Source: Pseudanabaena sp. FACHB-2040 (GTDB lineage: Bacteria > Cyanobacteriota > Cyanobacteriia > Phormidesmidales > Phormidesmidaceae). From it: DNA of 64,000 bases. Where the stretch lies: contig NZ_JACJQO010000007.1 in assembly GCF_014696715.1 (NCBI RefSeq), positions 1 to 64,000 on the forward strand. The letters run 5' to 3'. A program made the position numbers and the translations under genes. Positions 21,696 through 32,701 of this stretch are shown in pieces (the first letter of the stretch is position 1; every line of letters starts with the position of its first letter). The notes under the pieces are model-generated. The model did no database searches. It saw only the letters and a program-made list of their open reading frames with translations, and was not told where the DNA came from.

Positions 21696-22258
21696 AATGT
21701 CCTCTCAAGCAATGTTTATTACAAATGATATCGCCTGAGCACCCTTCTCAGAGTTGCCCACTCTGTCCTACTATGTTTTATGTGCGTGCACACATTTTAT
21801 CTTCTATAGTCTCATTCCTAGTCTTAAAAATATTTATCTGAGCGATGGTGTGAGCAAGGAGCCGCTTCCGGGAGGCAGTAGCTAACACCGTCTCCCGATC
21901 GAAATAAAAAGGCTCTGGCAGTAGACACGATACTTATATGTGTGTATGATATTTAATTGTCGCCAAACGGATACTGGACTGCTTGCGGTTCAAGTCTAGG
22001 CGATTGGGTGAATCAGTCAGCATAGAAGCTGTTGGCCTGCCCAATCAAGGGCCGACTCTCTGCTCAAGGTTAAGCTGACTTCACTTGGATTTACTGGTGA
22101 TTTAGCCAATAACCGCACTGGTTTTGAAAGCACGTGTTGCTGAGTAAAACCTGTGCAGTCTTTGTGCGTGTGCATCGTTAGTCTGAGTGTTCGGCACTTT
22201 TAGAGTTGTCGTATAGGGCACCCCACATCTGTTGTTGGCATGTAATGGAGACGAGGCT
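21696..22258. other. 563-base divergent ndhN/rplC regulatory region
   Basis: No credible gene is present; two minus-strand frames of 63 and 79 codons near 22102-22369 overlap the rplC start and look spurious. The region is AT-rich near 21760-21960. It must hold the ndhN promoter on one strand and the rplC promoter with a leader of about 300 bases on the other. Confidence 0.6.
21922..21950 (+). promoter_or_regulatory. candidate promoter of the rplC-secY cluster
   Basis: TAGACA (21922-21927) and TATGAT (21945-21950) are separated by 17 bases, each matching its sigma-70 hexamer at five of six positions. Transcription would start near 21957, leaving an untranslated leader of about 300 bases before rplC. 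Confidence 0.55.
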
Positions 22259-22894
22259 GTGGTAGTCGGTATTCTCGGCACCAAGTTGGGCATGACCCAA
22301 GTTTTTGATGAGGCGGGTAATGCGGTTCCTGTGACTGTCATTCAGGCCGGACCCTGCGTAGTGACTCAAGTCAAAACATCTCAGACAGATGGCTACTCGG
22401 CCATCCAGGTTGGCTTCAAGAGTGTTCGTGAGAAAGCTCTGACCAAGCCCGAATTAGGGCACTTGGCCAAAGCCGGTAGCGAACCCCTACGCCACCTGCA
22501 GGAGTACCGTGTGGACTCTACGGATGGTTTTGAACTGGGACAGTCGCTTACTGCAGACCTGTTTGAGTCTGGGCAGTTAGTAGATGTTGTGGGTGCTAGC
22601 ATCGGTCGCGGCTTTGCCGGCTATCAGAAGCGTCACAACTTCAGACGGGGTCCGATGGCCCACGGTTCCAAAAATCACCGTTTGCCAGGTTCGACCGGAG
22701 CCGGTACTACTCCTGGCCGAGTCTATCCCGGCAAGCGTATGGCAGGTCGCCTGGGTGGTGGCCGCGTGACAATCCGCAAGCTGCAGATTGTCCGAGTCGA
22801 TGCGGAGCGTAATCTTCTGCTCGTCAAGGGAGCTGTCCCCGGCAAGCCCGGTGGCCTTGTCAGCATTGTCCCCGCAAAGTGGGTAAAAGCCTAA
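22259..22894 (+). CDS. rplC: 50S ribosomal protein uL3
   Basis: The GTG at 22259 gives 211 aa beginning [19 protein letters not shown], the usual cyanobacterial start, with GGAG eight bases upstream; the longer frame from TTG 22232 is not supported. Further uL3 motifs are [20 protein letters not shown] and [12 protein letters not shown]. It opens the S10-spc cluster; rpsJ (S10) is absent here, as expected for cyanobacteria. Confidence 0.96.
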   Translation: MVVGILGTKLGMTQVFDEAGNAVPVTVIQAGPCVVTQVKTSQTDGYSAIQVGFKSVREKALTKPELGHLAKAGSEPLRHLQEYRVDSTDGFELGQSLTADLFESGQLVDVVGASIGRGFAGYQKRHNFRRGPMAHGSKNHRLPGSTGAGTTPGRVYPGKRMAGRLGGGRVTIRKLQIVRVDAERNLLLVKGAVPGKPGGLVSIVPAKWVKA

Positions 22895-22967
22895 GTCAGC
22901 TTTCTAGCGCTTTCTCCATAAGTCATGCTGAAAGCGCAAATCTCAGTAGTTGCAGCAGGAAAGGTCA

Positions 22968-23600
22968 ATGGTCGAGTGTGTCGTAAAAGATTGGGAAGGT
23001 CAAGAGACGGGCACAGCTTCCCTAGAGTTAAAAGTAGCTAGTGAAGAAAACGCTGCTCACATTGTTCACCGGGCGCTAGTGCGTCAGTTGGGCAACGCCC
23101 GTCAGGGAAATGCCTCCACCAAAACCCGGGCCGAAGTCCGTGGCGGGGGCCGCAAGCCTTGGCGGCAAAAAGGAACGGGTCGCGCTCGAGCAGGCTCTAA
23201 CCGTTCTCCCCTCTGGCGTGGTGGTGGGGTTATCTTTGGCCCCAAGCCCCGTGATTACAGCGTCAGCATGAACCGTAAGGAGCGTCGGCTGGCCCTAAGA
23301 ACCGCCTTCTACAGCCGGTCTGAGGATTGGGTAGTGGTTGAAGATTTTGGTGATAAGCTGCCTCAGCCCAAAACCAAAGACCTGCTAAATGCGATCGCTC
23401 GGTGGGGTATTTCAGTCGACGCAAAGATCTTGCTGATTGTGTCAGAGCGAAACGAAAACGTTTATCTCTCTGCTCGCAACGTGCCTAATCTGAGAATGAT
23501 TTCGGCTTCAAACCTCAACATTCACGACCTGCTAACCGCTGACCGTCTGTTGGTTACATCCTCTGCACTCCAGAAAATTCAGGAGGTCTACGGTGACTAA
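22968..23600 (+). CDS. rplD: 50S ribosomal protein uL4
   Basis: ATG 22968 gives 210 aa starting [12 protein letters not shown], with AGGAAAGG just upstream; the open frame begins at TTG 22950. The exit-tunnel loop [20 protein letters not shown] is intact. It overlaps the rplW GTG by eight bases, implying coupled translation. Confidence 0.96.
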   Translation: MVECVVKDWEGQETGTASLELKVASEENAAHIVHRALVRQLGNARQGNASTKTRAEVRGGGRKPWRQKGTGRARAGSNRSPLWRGGGVIFGPKPRDYSVSMNRKERRLALRTAFYSRSEDWVVVEDFGDKLPQPKTKDLLNAIARWGISVDAKILLIVSERNENVYLSARNVPNLRMISASNLNIHDLLTADRLLVTSSALQKIQEVYGD

Positions 23601-23898
23601 GTTCTCTGACATTCCAACTTTGGCGGACATTATTCGCCGTCCTCTGGTAACCGAAAAAGCAACTCTGCTCCTGGAAAACAATCAGTACACCTTTGAGGTA
23701 GATCCTAAGGCAACCAAGCCCCAGATTAAGTCTGCTATCGAAGAACTGTTTGATGTCAGAGTCGTTAGCGTTAACACGCTCATGCCACCTCGTAAGAAGC
23801 GTCGTATGGGTCGCTTTATGGGGCATCGGGCTCAGTACAAGCGCGCGGTTGTAACTCTGGCTTCCGGTAGCACAATCACCCTCTTTCCCGACGTCTAG
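23593..23898 (+). CDS. rplW: 50S ribosomal protein uL23
   Basis: A 101-aa protein starting at GTG 23593 inside the rplD end, with AGGAGG at 23581-23586. It contains [16 protein letters not shown] and [10 protein letters not shown]. uL23 borders the exit tunnel and is a docking site for signal recognition particle and trigger factor. Confidence 0.96.
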   Translation: MTKFSDIPTLADIIRRPLVTEKATLLLENNQYTFEVDPKATKPQIKSAIEELFDVRVVSVNTLMPPRKKRRMGRFMGHRAQYKRAVVTLASGSTITLFPDV

Positions 23899-23976
23899 CC
23901 CTCCAGTCTTTGGAGTGCCTTATGCTCGTCTCTTGACGTTCGAAATTCTTCAGCAGTATAGCCAACGGTTAGATCA

Positions 23977-24840
23977 ATGGGCATCCGTTCCTATCGGCCA
24001 TATACTCCGGGAACCCGCGAGCGAACTGTTTCTGAGTTCGCTGAGGTTACTCGCAATGAGCCGGAAAAATCCCTGACCCGCTCTGTTCACCGTCCTAAAG
24101 GGCGCAATAACCGAGGCGTGATTACCTGCCGCCATCGCGGTGGTGGACACAAGCGTCTGTACCGGGTAATTGACTTTCATCGTAATAAGCTTAATATCCC
24201 TGCCAAAGTGGCTGCGGTCGAGTACGACCCCAACCGCAACGCTCGGATTGCCCTGCTTTATTACCAGGATGGCGAAAAGCGCTACATCCTACATCCAGCA
24301 ACTCTGGCCGTTGGGGCAACAGTGGTAGCTGGCCCAGATTCTCCTCTGGAGATTGGCAATGCGCTGCCACTTTACAAGATTCCTTTAGGAACTACGGTTC
24401 ACAACGTGGAACTGGTTCCTGGCAAAGGTGGGCAAATGGTGCGAGCTGCGGGCTCTTCTGCTCAGGTGGTTGCTAAAGAGGGAGATTACGTCACCCTCAA
24501 GCTTCCCTCTACAGAAGTTCGTATGGTGCGTCGGGAGTGCTATGCCACCATTGGTCAAGTGGGAAATGCTGATGTTCGCAATATCAGCCTAGGTAAAGCA
24601 GGCCGCAAGCGGTGGTCAGGACGTCGCCCTGAAGTTCGAGGCAGCGTTATGAACCCGGTCGACCACCCCCACGGTGGTGGTGAGGGACGCGCTCCTATTG
24701 GTCGTTCTGGCCCTGTAACTCCCTGGGGTAAACCCACGCTGGGGTATAAGACTCGGAAGAAGAAGAAAGACAGCGACAAGTTCATTGTGCGTCGCCGTCG
24801 TCGAGTCTCCAAGCGCGGTCGGGGTGGACGGAACGCCTAA
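23977..24840 (+). CDS. rplB: 50S ribosomal protein uL2
   Basis: A 287-aa protein with the universally conserved [20 protein letters not shown] near the peptidyl-transferase centre and the basic C-terminus [15 protein letters not shown]. It follows rplW by 78 bases. Confidence 0.97.
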   Translation: MGIRSYRPYTPGTRERTVSEFAEVTRNEPEKSLTRSVHRPKGRNNRGVITCRHRGGGHKRLYRVIDFHRNKLNIPAKVAAVEYDPNRNARIALLYYQDGEKRYILHPATLAVGATVVAGPDSPLEIGNALPLYKIPLGTTVHNVELVPGKGGQMVRAAGSSAQVVAKEGDYVTLKLPSTEVRMVRRECYATIGQVGNADVRNISLGKAGRKRWSGRRPEVRGSVMNPVDHPHGGGEGRAPIGRSGPVTPWGKPTLGYKTRKKKKDSDKFIVRRRRRVSKRGRGGRNA

Positions 24841-24902
24841 CCAATACTGGTTGGCCTTGCGTTTTGAAAAATAGTCGGATTACTGGGTAGGTTGGCAAAG
24901 TC

Positions 24903-25184
24903 ATGTCTCGCTCATTGAAAAAAGGCCCTTTTGTGGCCGATCACTTACTAAAAAAAATCGAAGTCCTCAACTCCAAAGGGGATAAGCAGGTCATTAAGAC
25001 CTGGTCAAGGGCATCGACCATCCTTCCTCAAATGATTGGTCACACTATCGCCGTTCACAACGGTCGTCAGCATGTGCCTGTCTATGTAACAGAGCAAATG
25101 GTTGGTCACAAGCTTGGTGAATTTGCCCCTACCCGGACTTTCCGTGGGCATGCCAAGAGCAGCGATAAGAAAGCCCGTCGATAG
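24903..25184 (+). CDS. rpsS: 30S ribosomal protein uS19
   Basis: A 93-aa protein beginning [20 protein letters not shown] and containing [16 protein letters not shown], both uS19 signatures. It lies between rplB and rplV in canonical order. Confidence 0.97.
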   Translation: MSRSLKKGPFVADHLLKKIEVLNSKGDKQVIKTWSRASTILPQMIGHTIAVHNGRQHVPVYVTEQMVGHKLGEFAPTRTFRGHAKSSDKKARR

Positions 25185-25213
25185 GTCGATAGGGATATTA
25201 GGAGGAAGAAACG

Positions 25214-25576
25214 ATGGCTGTTGACACCTCTGCCCAGGTAAAGGCAGTTGCCCGATACGTCCGAATGTCACCCCGCAAAGTTCGCCGGGTGCTTGATCAG
25301 ATTCGCGGTCGAACCTACCGAGATGCCCTGATCATGCTTGAGTTCATGCCCTACAGTGCGTGTGAACCCATTATTAAAGTTTTACGGTCTGCTGTTGCCA
25401 ATGCTGAGCACAACAACGGAATGGATCCGGTGGGCTTAGTCGTTAGTGAAGCGTATGCCGATGTAGGGCCAACCTTAAAACGGTTCCGCCCTCGAGCTCA
25501 GGGACGAGCCTATCAAATTCGAAAGCCGACGTGCCACATTACTATCGCTGTTGCACCGGCACCTGAAACAGAGTAA
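25214..25576 (+). CDS. rplV: 50S ribosomal protein uL22
   Basis: A 120-aa protein with [20 protein letters not shown] and the tunnel-loop end [21 protein letters not shown] strong AGGAGGAA ribosome binding site precedes ATG 25214. Confidence 0.97.
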   Translation: MAVDTSAQVKAVARYVRMSPRKVRRVLDQIRGRTYRDALIMLEFMPYSACEPIIKVLRSAVANAEHNNGMDPVGLVVSEAYADVGPTLKRFRPRAQGRAYQIRKPTCHITIAVAPAPETE

Positions 25577-25638
25577 GCGATTTAACCAGTGACCTTGTCA
25601 GCCAGTAGTACGCAGTTTGATTGCAGAGGAAGGAGACC

Positions 25639-26370
25639 GTGGGACAAAAGATAAATCCAGTTGGCTTTCGCTTGGGGGTCATTCAAGACCACCGCTCACG
25701 GTGGTTTGCTGAGGGCAACCACTATCAGGACTTACTTCAGGAAGATTACAAGATCCGTAAGTATGTCCAAAAGAATCTCAACAATGCTGGCATCGCTGAT
25801 ATTCGGATTGAGCGCAAAGCCGACCAAATTGATCTAGAGATCCGCACGGCTCGTCCGGGTGTCGTCGTAGGCCGGGGCGGTACTGGCATTGAATCTCTTC
25901 GTGGTGGCCTTCAACAGGCTCTAAAAGACCCAAATCGGCAGATTCGTATCAACGTTGTCGAAGTGGCGCGGGTAGATGCTGATGCTTCCCTAGTGGCTGA
26001 CTACATTGTTCAGCAGCTGGAGCGGCGGGTTTCCTTCCGGCGGGTTGTGCGTCAGGCAATTCAGAGAGCTCAGCGGGCTGGTGTTGAAGGCATCAAGATT
26101 CAGGTTAGCGGTCGTTTGAACGGGGCTGAGATCGCCCGAACCGAATGGACTCGTGAAGGCCGCGTACCGCTGCACACCCTGAGAGCGGATGTCGACTACG
26201 CCTATCAAACCGCTCAAACAACCTATGGCGTTTTGGGGATCAAGGTCTGGATCTTCAAAGGTGAAGTAATTCCCGGACAAGAGGAGCAGCCTGCGAATAA
26301 CGCTGCTCAGCCCCGTCGTCGTCAGCCTCGTCGTCGCCAGCAGTTTGAAGATCGCTCTAACGAGTCTTAG
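25639..26370 (+). CDS. rpsC: 30S ribosomal protein uS3
   Basis: GTG 25639 gives 243 aa starting [18 protein letters not shown], the invariant uS3 start, with AAGGAG upstream; the frame extends to 25621 without support. The KH domain ([14 protein letters not shown]) and the C-terminal domain [14 protein letters not shown] are intact. The end is a run of Arg/Gln/Pro, typical of cyanobacterial S3. Confidence 0.96.
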   Translation: MGQKINPVGFRLGVIQDHRSRWFAEGNHYQDLLQEDYKIRKYVQKNLNNAGIADIRIERKADQIDLEIRTARPGVVVGRGGTGIESLRGGLQQALKDPNRQIRINVVEVARVDADASLVADYIVQQLERRVSFRRVVRQAIQRAQRAGVEGIKIQVSGRLNGAEIARTEWTREGRVPLHTLRADVDYAYQTAQTTYGVLGIKVWIFKGEVIPGQEEQPANNAAQPRRRQPRRRQQFEDRSNES

Positions 26371-26422
26371 CGGCTGCGTTGATTTCTGTTCCTGTTTGTA
26401 GTCAATTCTTGGTAGCTAATCC

Positions 26423-26839
26423 ATGCTGAGTCCTAGACGAACTAAATTTCGCAAACAGCAGCGCGGCCGCATGCGGGGCATGGCCCAACGAGGTAGTTCG
26501 CTGAGCTTCGGTGATTTTGCGCTGCAAGCCACAGAACCCTGTTGGCTGACCGCACGTCAAATTGAAGCTGGCCGTCGAGCCATGACCCGCTACATCCGTC
26601 GGGGTGGCAAAATTTGGATTCGGGTGTTTCCAGATAAGCCTGTAACCATGCGTGCTGCCGAAACCCGGATGGGTTCGGGTAAAGGTAACCCTGAGTACTG
26701 GGTTGCTGTCGTTAAGCCGGGTCGCATCATCTTTGAAATTTCGGGTGTGCCGGAAGCAACGGCTCGGGAAGCGATGCGTCTTGCTTCTTTCAAGCTGCCT
26801 TTCAAAACTAAGTTCATTAGCCGTGAGACGGAGGTGTAA
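26423..26839 (+). CDS. rplP: 50S ribosomal protein uL16
   Basis: A 138-aa protein starting [19 protein letters not shown] and containing [21 protein letters not shown]-like residues from 26574 onward. uL16 helps shape the A-site region of the large subunit. It is three bases upstream of rpmC. Confidence 0.97.
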   Translation: MLSPRRTKFRKQQRGRMRGMAQRGSSLSFGDFALQATEPCWLTARQIEAGRRAMTRYIRRGGKIWIRVFPDKPVTMRAAETRMGSGKGNPEYWVAVVKPGRIIFEISGVPEATAREAMRLASFKLPFKTKFISRETEV

Positions 26840-26842
26840 CCT

Positions 26843-27088
26843 ATGGCGCTACCCAAGATTGCGGATGCCCGAAAGCTAAACGACGAAGAGCTCCTTGACG
26901 AAATTGTGGCGACTAAGCGTAGGCTCTTTCAGCTGCGTTTCCAAAAGGCAACCCGTCAACTCGATAAGCAGTTTCATCAGTTCAAGCACGAGCGTCATCG
27001 GTTGGCCCAACTGATGACTGTCCAGCGAGAACGACAACTGGCGGCTGTGGCAGAAGAAGCCCAAGCGCCAGCTGCTGTGGCTGAGTAG
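26843..27088 (+). CDS. rpmC: 50S ribosomal protein uL29
   Basis: An 81-aa protein, mostly helical, with [20 protein letters not shown] and [18 protein letters not shown]. An Ala-rich C-terminal extension ([11 protein letters not shown]) is unremarkable for cyanobacteria. Coordinated with rplP by a three-base gap. Confidence 0.95.
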   Translation: MALPKIADARKLNDEELLDEIVATKRRLFQLRFQKATRQLDKQFHQFKHERHRLAQLMTVQRERQLAAVAEEAQAPAAVAE

Positions 27089-27149
27089 GTCGGTTCTGGA
27101 CAGTTCAGTGAAGCAGCATAGCGTGAGTGATTTAGGAGATTAGGTGCTG

Positions 27150-27401
27150 ATGGCGGTTAAAGAAAGGGTTGGCTTAGTCGTTAGCGACAAGATGCAGAAG
27201 ACAATTGTCGTTGCAGTCGAAAGTCGTCGGCCTCACCCAAAGTACGGCAAGATCGTAGTTCAAACTAAGCGGTATAAAGCCCACGACGAAGAGAACAGTT
27301 GTCAAATTGGCGACCGCGTCAAGATTCGTGAAACCCGGCCTCTTAGCCGGACCAAGCGATGGGTTGTTGCAGATATCCTCAGCCGTGCGTCTGAGGCCTA
27401 G
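27150..27401 (+). CDS. rpsQ: 30S ribosomal protein uS17
   Basis: ATG 27150 gives 83 aa beginning [19 protein letters not shown]; a GTG two codons upstream is also in frame. The uS17 motif [18 protein letters not shown] is present. Confidence 0.96.
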   Translation: MAVKERVGLVVSDKMQKTIVVAVESRRPHPKYGKIVVQTKRYKAHDEENSCQIGDRVKIRETRPLSRTKRWVVADILSRASEA

Positions 27402-27419
27402 TGTTGAGGGAAATTCATC

Positions 27420-27785
27420 GTGATTCAGCAAGAAACTTATCTCAATGTGGCAGATAACAGCGGTGCCCGGAAGCTGATGTGCATTCGGGTGCTGGGAGGC
27501 AACCGCCGGTATGCCGGGGTTGGAGATGTCATTATTGCGGTCGTCAAAGACGCAATTCCCAACATGGCGGTTAAAAAGTCAGACGTAGTTCGGGCTGTTG
27601 TAGTGCGTACCCGCAAGGGCCTCAGACGCAGTAGCGGTATGAGCATTCGGTTCGATGACAATGCGGCTGTAATCATTAACCAGGACGGTAACCCTCGAGG
27701 AACTCGGGTGTTTGGGCCGGTCGCTCGGGAACTGCGGGACAAGAACTTTACTAAAATCGTTTCTCTGGCCCCGGAGGTGCTCTGA
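27420..27785 (+). CDS. rplN: 50S ribosomal protein uL14
   Basis: A 121-aa protein from GTG 27420 containing [20 protein letters not shown] and [23 protein letters not shown]. Its TGA overlaps the rplX ATG by one base. Confidence 0.97.
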   Translation: MIQQETYLNVADNSGARKLMCIRVLGGNRRYAGVGDVIIAVVKDAIPNMAVKKSDVVRAVVVRTRKGLRRSSGMSIRFDDNAAVIINQDGNPRGTRVFGPVARELRDKNFTKIVSLAPEVL

Positions 27786-28132
27786 TGGCAACAAAAGCAA
27801 AAACACCTGTGCGTCAGAAGATGCACGTCAAGAAGGGAGACACCGTTCAAATCATTGCCGGCAGGGATAAGGGCAAGGTAGGAGAAATCCTCTTGGTCAA
27901 TCCCAAAAAGAGTCAGGTTGTGGTTAAGGGTGTCAACATTCGCACCAAGCACGTTAAGCCTCAGCAAGAAGGGGAGTCGGGCCAGATTGTGACCCAGGAA
28001 GCTCCCGTTCACAGCTCTAACGTCATGCTCTACTCCGAGAAGCAGAAGGTGGCTAGCCGGGTCGCCTATACCTTCACTGAGGATGGCCGCAAGGTGCGGA
28101 TGCTCAAGAAGACCGGCGAGATCATCGACTAA
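27785..28132 (+). CDS. rplX: 50S ribosomal protein uL24
   Basis: A 115-aa protein with the KOW segment [18 protein letters not shown] and [16 protein letters not shown]. It overlaps rplN by one base (TGATG). Confidence 0.96.
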   Translation: MATKAKTPVRQKMHVKKGDTVQIIAGRDKGKVGEILLVNPKKSQVVVKGVNIRTKHVKPQQEGESGQIVTQEAPVHSSNVMLYSEKQKVASRVAYTFTEDGRKVRMLKKTGEIID

Positions 28133-28221
28133 GACTAAATTGCTACGTTCAGTTATTGGCTTATCACTGATTTTGTTGAGTCTTCCTGACCAAGCCCAGG
28201 AAGCATAAGAGGAAACTAGAC

Positions 28222-28767
28222 ATGGCGGATCAACTGAAGACGTTTTACCGCGAAACGGTTGTCCCGAAGCTGATGGATGAGTTTAAGTACACCAACATCC
28301 ATCAGGTTCCTAAAATCGTTAAGGTTACGGTTAACCGGGGTTTAGGGGAAGCTTCACAAAATGCTAAGGCGTTGGAGTCTTCTTTAACAGAATTGAGTTT
28401 GATCACAGGTCAGCGGCCAGTGGTAACTCGGGCCAAGCGTGCGATCGCAGGTTTCAAGCTCCGTCAGGGAATGCCTGTAGGGGTCATGGTAACCCTCAGG
28501 TCCGACCGGATGTATGCCTTTTTAAATCGTCTGATTAATCTGGCCCTGCCCCGTATTCGAGATTTTCGAGGCATCAGCGCCAAGAGCTTTGATGGCCGGG
28601 GCAACTTCACGCTAGGACTTCGTGAGCAGCTAATCTTCCCAGAAATCGAATACGACAGCATTGAGCAAATTCGAGGGATGGATATCACTATTGTGACGAC
28701 CGCCCAAACTGATGAGGAAGGTCGGGCTCTGCTCAAGGAATTGGGAATGCCATTCCGGCAAAACTGA
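28222..28767 (+). CDS. rplE: 50S ribosomal protein uL5
   Basis: A 181-aa protein with [38 protein letters not shown] and the [16 protein letters not shown] end. The 89-base gap before it holds a weak 7-bp hairpin (28182-28203). Confidence 0.97.
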   Translation: MADQLKTFYRETVVPKLMDEFKYTNIHQVPKIVKVTVNRGLGEASQNAKALESSLTELSLITGQRPVVTRAKRAIAGFKLRQGMPVGVMVTLRSDRMYAFLNRLINLALPRIRDFRGISAKSFDGRGNFTLGLREQLIFPEIEYDSIEQIRGMDITIVTTAQTDEEGRALLKELGMPFRQN

Positions 28768-28793
28768 GACAGGTTTATTGGATAAAGAGGACT

Positions 28794-29195
28794 ATGGCGG
28801 CTAACGACACGATTGCGGACATGCTCACACGCATCCGAAATGCTACCCTGGCGCGGCATCAGACGGTTGAAATTCCTTCAACCAGAATGACCCGTAGTAT
28901 TGCTCAGGTTCTAAAGGATGAGGGATTTATCGCTGATGTTGCCGAGACCGGCGAAGATATCAAGCGAATGCTGGTAATCTCCTTGAAATATAAGGGGCGG
29001 AATCGGCAACCCATTATTCGCAATTTGACGCGGGTGAGCAAGCCGGGACTGCGCGTTTATTCCAACCGTAAGGACCTTCCCAGAGTGCTTGGCGGTATTG
29101 GTATTGCCATTATCTCCACCTCCAGCGGCATTATGACCGATCGCGATGCTCGGCGTCAGGGTATTGGCGGAGAAGTCCTCTGCTATGTCTGGTAA
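28794..29195 (+). CDS. rpsH: 30S ribosomal protein uS8
   Basis: A 133-aa protein with [18 protein letters not shown] and the C-terminal [20 protein letters not shown] motif. In cyanobacteria rpsN (S14) is not placed between rplE and rpsH, and it is absent here too. Confidence 0.97.
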   Translation: MAANDTIADMLTRIRNATLARHQTVEIPSTRMTRSIAQVLKDEGFIADVAETGEDIKRMLVISLKYKGRNRQPIIRNLTRVSKPGLRVYSNRKDLPRVLGGIGIAIISTSSGIMTDRDARRQGIGGEVLCYVW

Positions 29196-29272
29196 TTCAG
29201 CCTTGAATTGCCGTCACTTATCCAGCGAGGTCTCATTTACTATTCAGCGCCGTCATTAGGAGTATTGAAATC

Positions 29273-29812
29273 ATGTCTCGCATTGGCAAGCGACCTATTC
29301 CCATCCCCTCAAAGGTAACCGTTAACATCGATGGGCAAGCTGTTAACGTGAAGGGACCGAAAGGAGAGCTATCTCGTACATTGCCCGCTGAGGTCGTGAT
29401 CGAGCAGGAGGGAGATACCCTTCTGGTTAAGCGTCGTGATGAATCTCGTGCGGCGCGTGAACGTCATGGTCTCTGCCGTACCCTGATCGCCAACATGGTT
29501 GAAGGGGTTTCCCAGGGATTTCAGAAGCGTCTGGAGATTCAAGGCGTAGGTTACCGAGCGCAAGTTCAGGGCAGAACTCTAAACCTCAGCCTAGGGTTTA
29601 GCCATCCGGTCAAGTTCGACCCCCCCCCAGGGATTGATTTTGTTGTTGAGAATAACACCAATGTCGTCATTAGCGGCATTGATAAAGAAATAGTTGGCAA
29701 CATTGCTGCCAGCATTCGGGCGACCCGTCCCCCAGAACCTTACAAGGGCAAAGGGGTACGATACGCTGGCGAGTATGTCCGCCGAAAAGCTGGTAAGGCA
29801 GGGAAGAAGTAA
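29273..29812 (+). CDS. rplF: 50S ribosomal protein uL6
   Basis: A 179-aa protein with [20 protein letters not shown] and [22 protein letters not shown] run of nine C residues near 29620-29628 encodes Pro-Pro-Pro within FDPPPGIDF; the frame is intact across it. Three bases separate it from rplR. Confidence 0.97.
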   Translation: MSRIGKRPIPIPSKVTVNIDGQAVNVKGPKGELSRTLPAEVVIEQEGDTLLVKRRDESRAARERHGLCRTLIANMVEGVSQGFQKRLEIQGVGYRAQVQGRTLNLSLGFSHPVKFDPPPGIDFVVENNTNVVISGIDKEIVGNIAASIRATRPPEPYKGKGVRYAGEYVRRKAGKAGKK

Positions 29813-29815
29813 ATC

Positions 29816-30175
29816 ATGAAGGCAAGTCGTAAAGAACTCACACGTCGTCGCCACGCTCGCATTCGTCGGCGGGTCACGGGTACCACTGATAGACCCCGGT
29901 TGGCAATTTTCCGATCCAACCAACACATCTACGCTCAAATTATTGATGACTCCAATCATCATACGCTAGTAGCCGCGTCGACTTTAGACGCCGATCTCCG
30001 GCAGGACAAGGCAGGGGCAACTAAAGATGCCTCTGCCCAGGTCGGTAAACTTGTTGCTGAACGGGCATTGGCACAAGGCATTAGCCAGGTAGTGTTTGAC
30101 CGAGGAGGGAACCTGTACCACGGTCGCGTTGCCGCTCTCGCTGATGCTGCTAGAGAGGCGGGTCTTACTTTCTAG
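29816..30175 (+). CDS. rplR: 50S ribosomal protein uL18
   Basis: A 119-aa protein with [23 protein letters not shown]-type N-terminal residues and the C-terminal [20 protein letters not shown] motif. uL18 binds 5S rRNA together with uL5. Confidence 0.97.
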   Translation: MKASRKELTRRRHARIRRRVTGTTDRPRLAIFRSNQHIYAQIIDDSNHHTLVAASTLDADLRQDKAGATKDASAQVGKLVAERALAQGISQVVFDRGGNLYHGRVAALADAAREAGLTF

Positions 30176-30299
30176 GTTCTACTCCTAGAGAGTTTCTCCC
30201 AATCTGCACTTTCAACTGTGGCTGTTTGAACTGTGAGTGTTGTACGGGCGCTGCCTAGTCAGCTCACCCGGTTAGGTTAGACGAAAATTAGGCAAGAGT

Positions 30300-30821
30300 A
30301 TGGCAAACCGTAAAAAAGAATCCCGCAACCGGGAAAAAAAGACTGACTGGCAGGAACGGGTTGTACAGATCCGCCGGGTTACCAAGGTTGTCAAAGGGGG
30401 CAAAAAGCTCAGCTTCCGAGCCATTGTGGTGGTTGGCAACGAACGCGGCCAGGTGGGCGTGGGCGTGGGTAAAGCGGGAGATGTCATCGGCGCAGTAAAA
30501 AAAGGGGTCGCTGACGGTAAGAAACATCTCGTCGATGTTCCCTTGACCAAGGCAAACTCTATTCCCCACCCCACTACTGGCCAAGGGGGCGGAGCTAAAG
30601 TATTCATGCGGCCTGCTGCTCCTGGTACCGGGGTAATTGCTGGGGGCGCTGTGCGAACTGTTCTTGAGCTTGCAGGAGTGCGGAACATTCTGGCCAAGCA
30701 GCTAGGATCCAACAATCCTCTCAACAATGCTCGGGCTGCGGCTGATGCACTCGCCTCTTTACGGACCTTTGCTGAAGTCGCTGAAGAGCGTGATATTCCC
30801 GTCGAAAACCTCTATGTCTAG
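30300..30821 (+). CDS. rpsE: 30S ribosomal protein uS5
   Basis: A 173-aa protein with [36 protein letters not shown] and [19 protein letters not shown]. rpmD (L30), which follows rpsE in E. coli, is absent, as in cyanobacteria generally. Confidence 0.97.
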   Translation: MANRKKESRNREKKTDWQERVVQIRRVTKVVKGGKKLSFRAIVVVGNERGQVGVGVGKAGDVIGAVKKGVADGKKHLVDVPLTKANSIPHPTTGQGGGAKVFMRPAAPGTGVIAGGAVRTVLELAGVRNILAKQLGSNNPLNNARAAADALASLRTFAEVAEERDIPVENLYV

Positions 30822-30846
30822 AGCTTGTTAACAGGAGTCGATAGTT

Positions 30847-31293
30847 ATGAGACTGAATGACGCTCGACCCAAAGAGGGGTCTAAGCATCGCCGCCGCCGA
30901 ATCGGTAGAGGAATTTCGGCAGGTCAAGGCGCTAGCGGTGGTTTTGGTATGCGGGGTCAAAAGTCCCGTTCTGGACGGGGAACTCGGCCTGGTTTTGAGG
31001 GAGGACAGATGCCTCTCTACCGTCGTGTGCCCAAGCTGAAGCACTTTCCTCTGGTTAACTCCAAAGTCTTTACGGTCGTCAATGTCAAAAAGCTGGCTGA
31101 TTTGCCCGCTGGCACGGAAGTCAACTTAGCCTCCCTGATGAAGGCTGGCATTGTGACTGCCAATGACGGTCCGCTTAAGATTCTAGGAGATGGAGAAATT
31201 TCTGTGGCGCTTACAGTGCAAGCTGCCGCCTTTACCCAATCAGCTAAGGCTAAGATTGAAGAGGCAGGGGGAAGCTGCGAAGTTGTTGCTTAG
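30847..31293 (+). CDS. rplO: 50S ribosomal protein uL15
   Basis: A 148-aa protein with [20 protein letters not shown] and the [20 protein letters not shown] motif. It is directly upstream of secY. Confidence 0.97.
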   Translation: MRLNDARPKEGSKHRRRRIGRGISAGQGASGGFGMRGQKSRSGRGTRPGFEGGQMPLYRRVPKLKHFPLVNSKVFTVVNVKKLADLPAGTEVNLASLMKAGIVTANDGPLKILGDGEISVALTVQAAAFTQSAKAKIEEAGGSCEVVA

Positions 31294-31387
31294 CAGGTCT
31301 ACCACTGTCATTGAATCCTGACTTGTTTTGCCGCAAGTTGCAGGTATGGAGTATTCCAGTCGGTTAGCGAGGCTGAGGGAGCAGTGA

Positions 31388-32701
31388 ATGGTTGTTAGTC
31401 GTGGCAAAAATCCAAGTGCTCAAGAGACTTTTGTACAGATGGCGCAAGCCGCTGGGCTAAGAAGTCGCTTGTTGCTCACAGTGGGTCTGTTGATCCTGGT
31501 TCGGTTGGGAATTTTTATTCCCATGCCGGGGATCGATAGGTTAGCTTTTTCTGAAGCCATCAGAGGCGGCAACCTGGGGGGTGTCGTTGGGTTTGTAGAC
31601 ATTTTTGTAGGCGGTGGTCTGTCCGCTCTGGGTATTTTTGCTCTGGGCATTTTGCCTTACATTAACGCCTCCATCATCATGCAGCTGCTGACAGCGGCTA
31701 TTCCATCCCTAGAGGATTTGCAGAAGAATGAGGGAGAAGCAGGACGGCGGAAGATTTCGCAGATTACTCGCTATGTCGCCCTGGGTTGGGCAATTCTGCA
31801 GAGCACGCTTCTATCTAGCTTTCTGCTGGCTCAATTTGCGCAGCAGCCAGGACTGTTCTTCATTATTCAGACTGTAATCGCCCTGACCGCCGGCTCCATG
31901 TTTGTGATGTGGGTGGGAGAGCTGATTACTGAGCGGGGGGTAGGTAACGGCGCGTCCTTGCTGATTTTTCTGAATATTGTTTCTACGCTGCCTCGTTCCC
32001 TTGGGCAAACGATCGAGCTGGCTCAAAGTGGCGATCGCAACTTGGTCGGTGGCATTGTTGCGCTGCTGCTCGTTTTTCTGGCGATGATCGTGGGGATTGT
32101 CTTCGTTCAAGAAGGAACACGGCGAATTCCTATTATCTCTGCTCGCCGTCAGGTGGGTCGGAAACTCTATTTGGAGCAGAGCAACTATCTGCCCCTGCGG
32201 CTTAACCAGGGCGGGGTGATGCCGATCATTTTTGCCTCTGCTGTTCTTGTGTTGCCGCTATCGCTGACCCAGTTCATCCGCAATCCTGAGATCAACCAGT
32301 TTGTGGCGGCCAACTTCCGGCCAACCTCATGGCTGTACGTCAGTCTCTACCTGGTTCTTATTGTTTTCTTTAGCTTCTTCTACTCCTCCCTCATCATCAA
32401 TCCAGAAGATCTTTCTCGGAACTTGAAAAAGATGGGGGCAAGTATTCCTGGAATCCGCCCTGGCAAAGCGACCAGTGACTATATCGGCAAGGTTCTGAAT
32501 CGACTGACTTTCCTGGGAGCTATTTTCCTAGGTTTGGTTGCAGTAATTCCTAGTGCAGTTGAAAGTCTGACTCGCGTACCAACATTCAATGGTTTAGGGG
32601 CAACTTCTCTACTTATTTTGGTGGGTGTGGCCATTGACACCGCTAAACAGGTTCAGACCTATGTGATTTCCCAGCGTTACGAAGGGATGGTGAAGCAGTA
32701 G
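31388..32701 (+). CDS. secY: SecY protein-translocase subunit
   Basis: The channel-forming subunit of the Sec translocon in plasma and thylakoid membranes, 437 aa with ten predicted helices. Family signatures are LGIFALGILPYINASIIMQLL and GMVKQ at the very end. Its TAG stop overlaps the GTG start of adk by one base. Confidence 0.97.
   Translation: MVVSRGKNPSAQETFVQMAQAAGLRSRLLLTVGLLILVRLGIFIPMPGIDRLAFSEAIRGGNLGGVVGFVDIFVGGGLSALGIFALGILPYINASIIMQLLTAAIPSLEDLQKNEGEAGRRKISQITRYVALGWAILQSTLLSSFLLAQFAQQPGLFFIIQTVIALTAGSMFVMWVGELITERGVGNGASLLIFLNIVSTLPRSLGQTIELAQSGDRNLVGGIVALLLVFLAMIVGIVFVQEGTRRIPIISARRQVGRKLYLEQSNYLPLRLNQGGVMPIIFASAVLVLPLSLTQFIRNPEINQFVAANFRPTSWLYVSLYLVLIVFFSFFYSSLIINPEDLSRNLKKMGASIPGIRPGKATSDYIGKVLNRLTFLGAIFLGLVAVIPSAVESLTRVPTFNGLGATSLLILVGVAIDTAKQVQTYVISQRYEGMVKQ

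Noticed and set aside
21976-22010. T-arm-like GGTTCAAGTCT suggesting a tRNA
   Set aside because: No acceptor, D or anticodon stem can be built around it.
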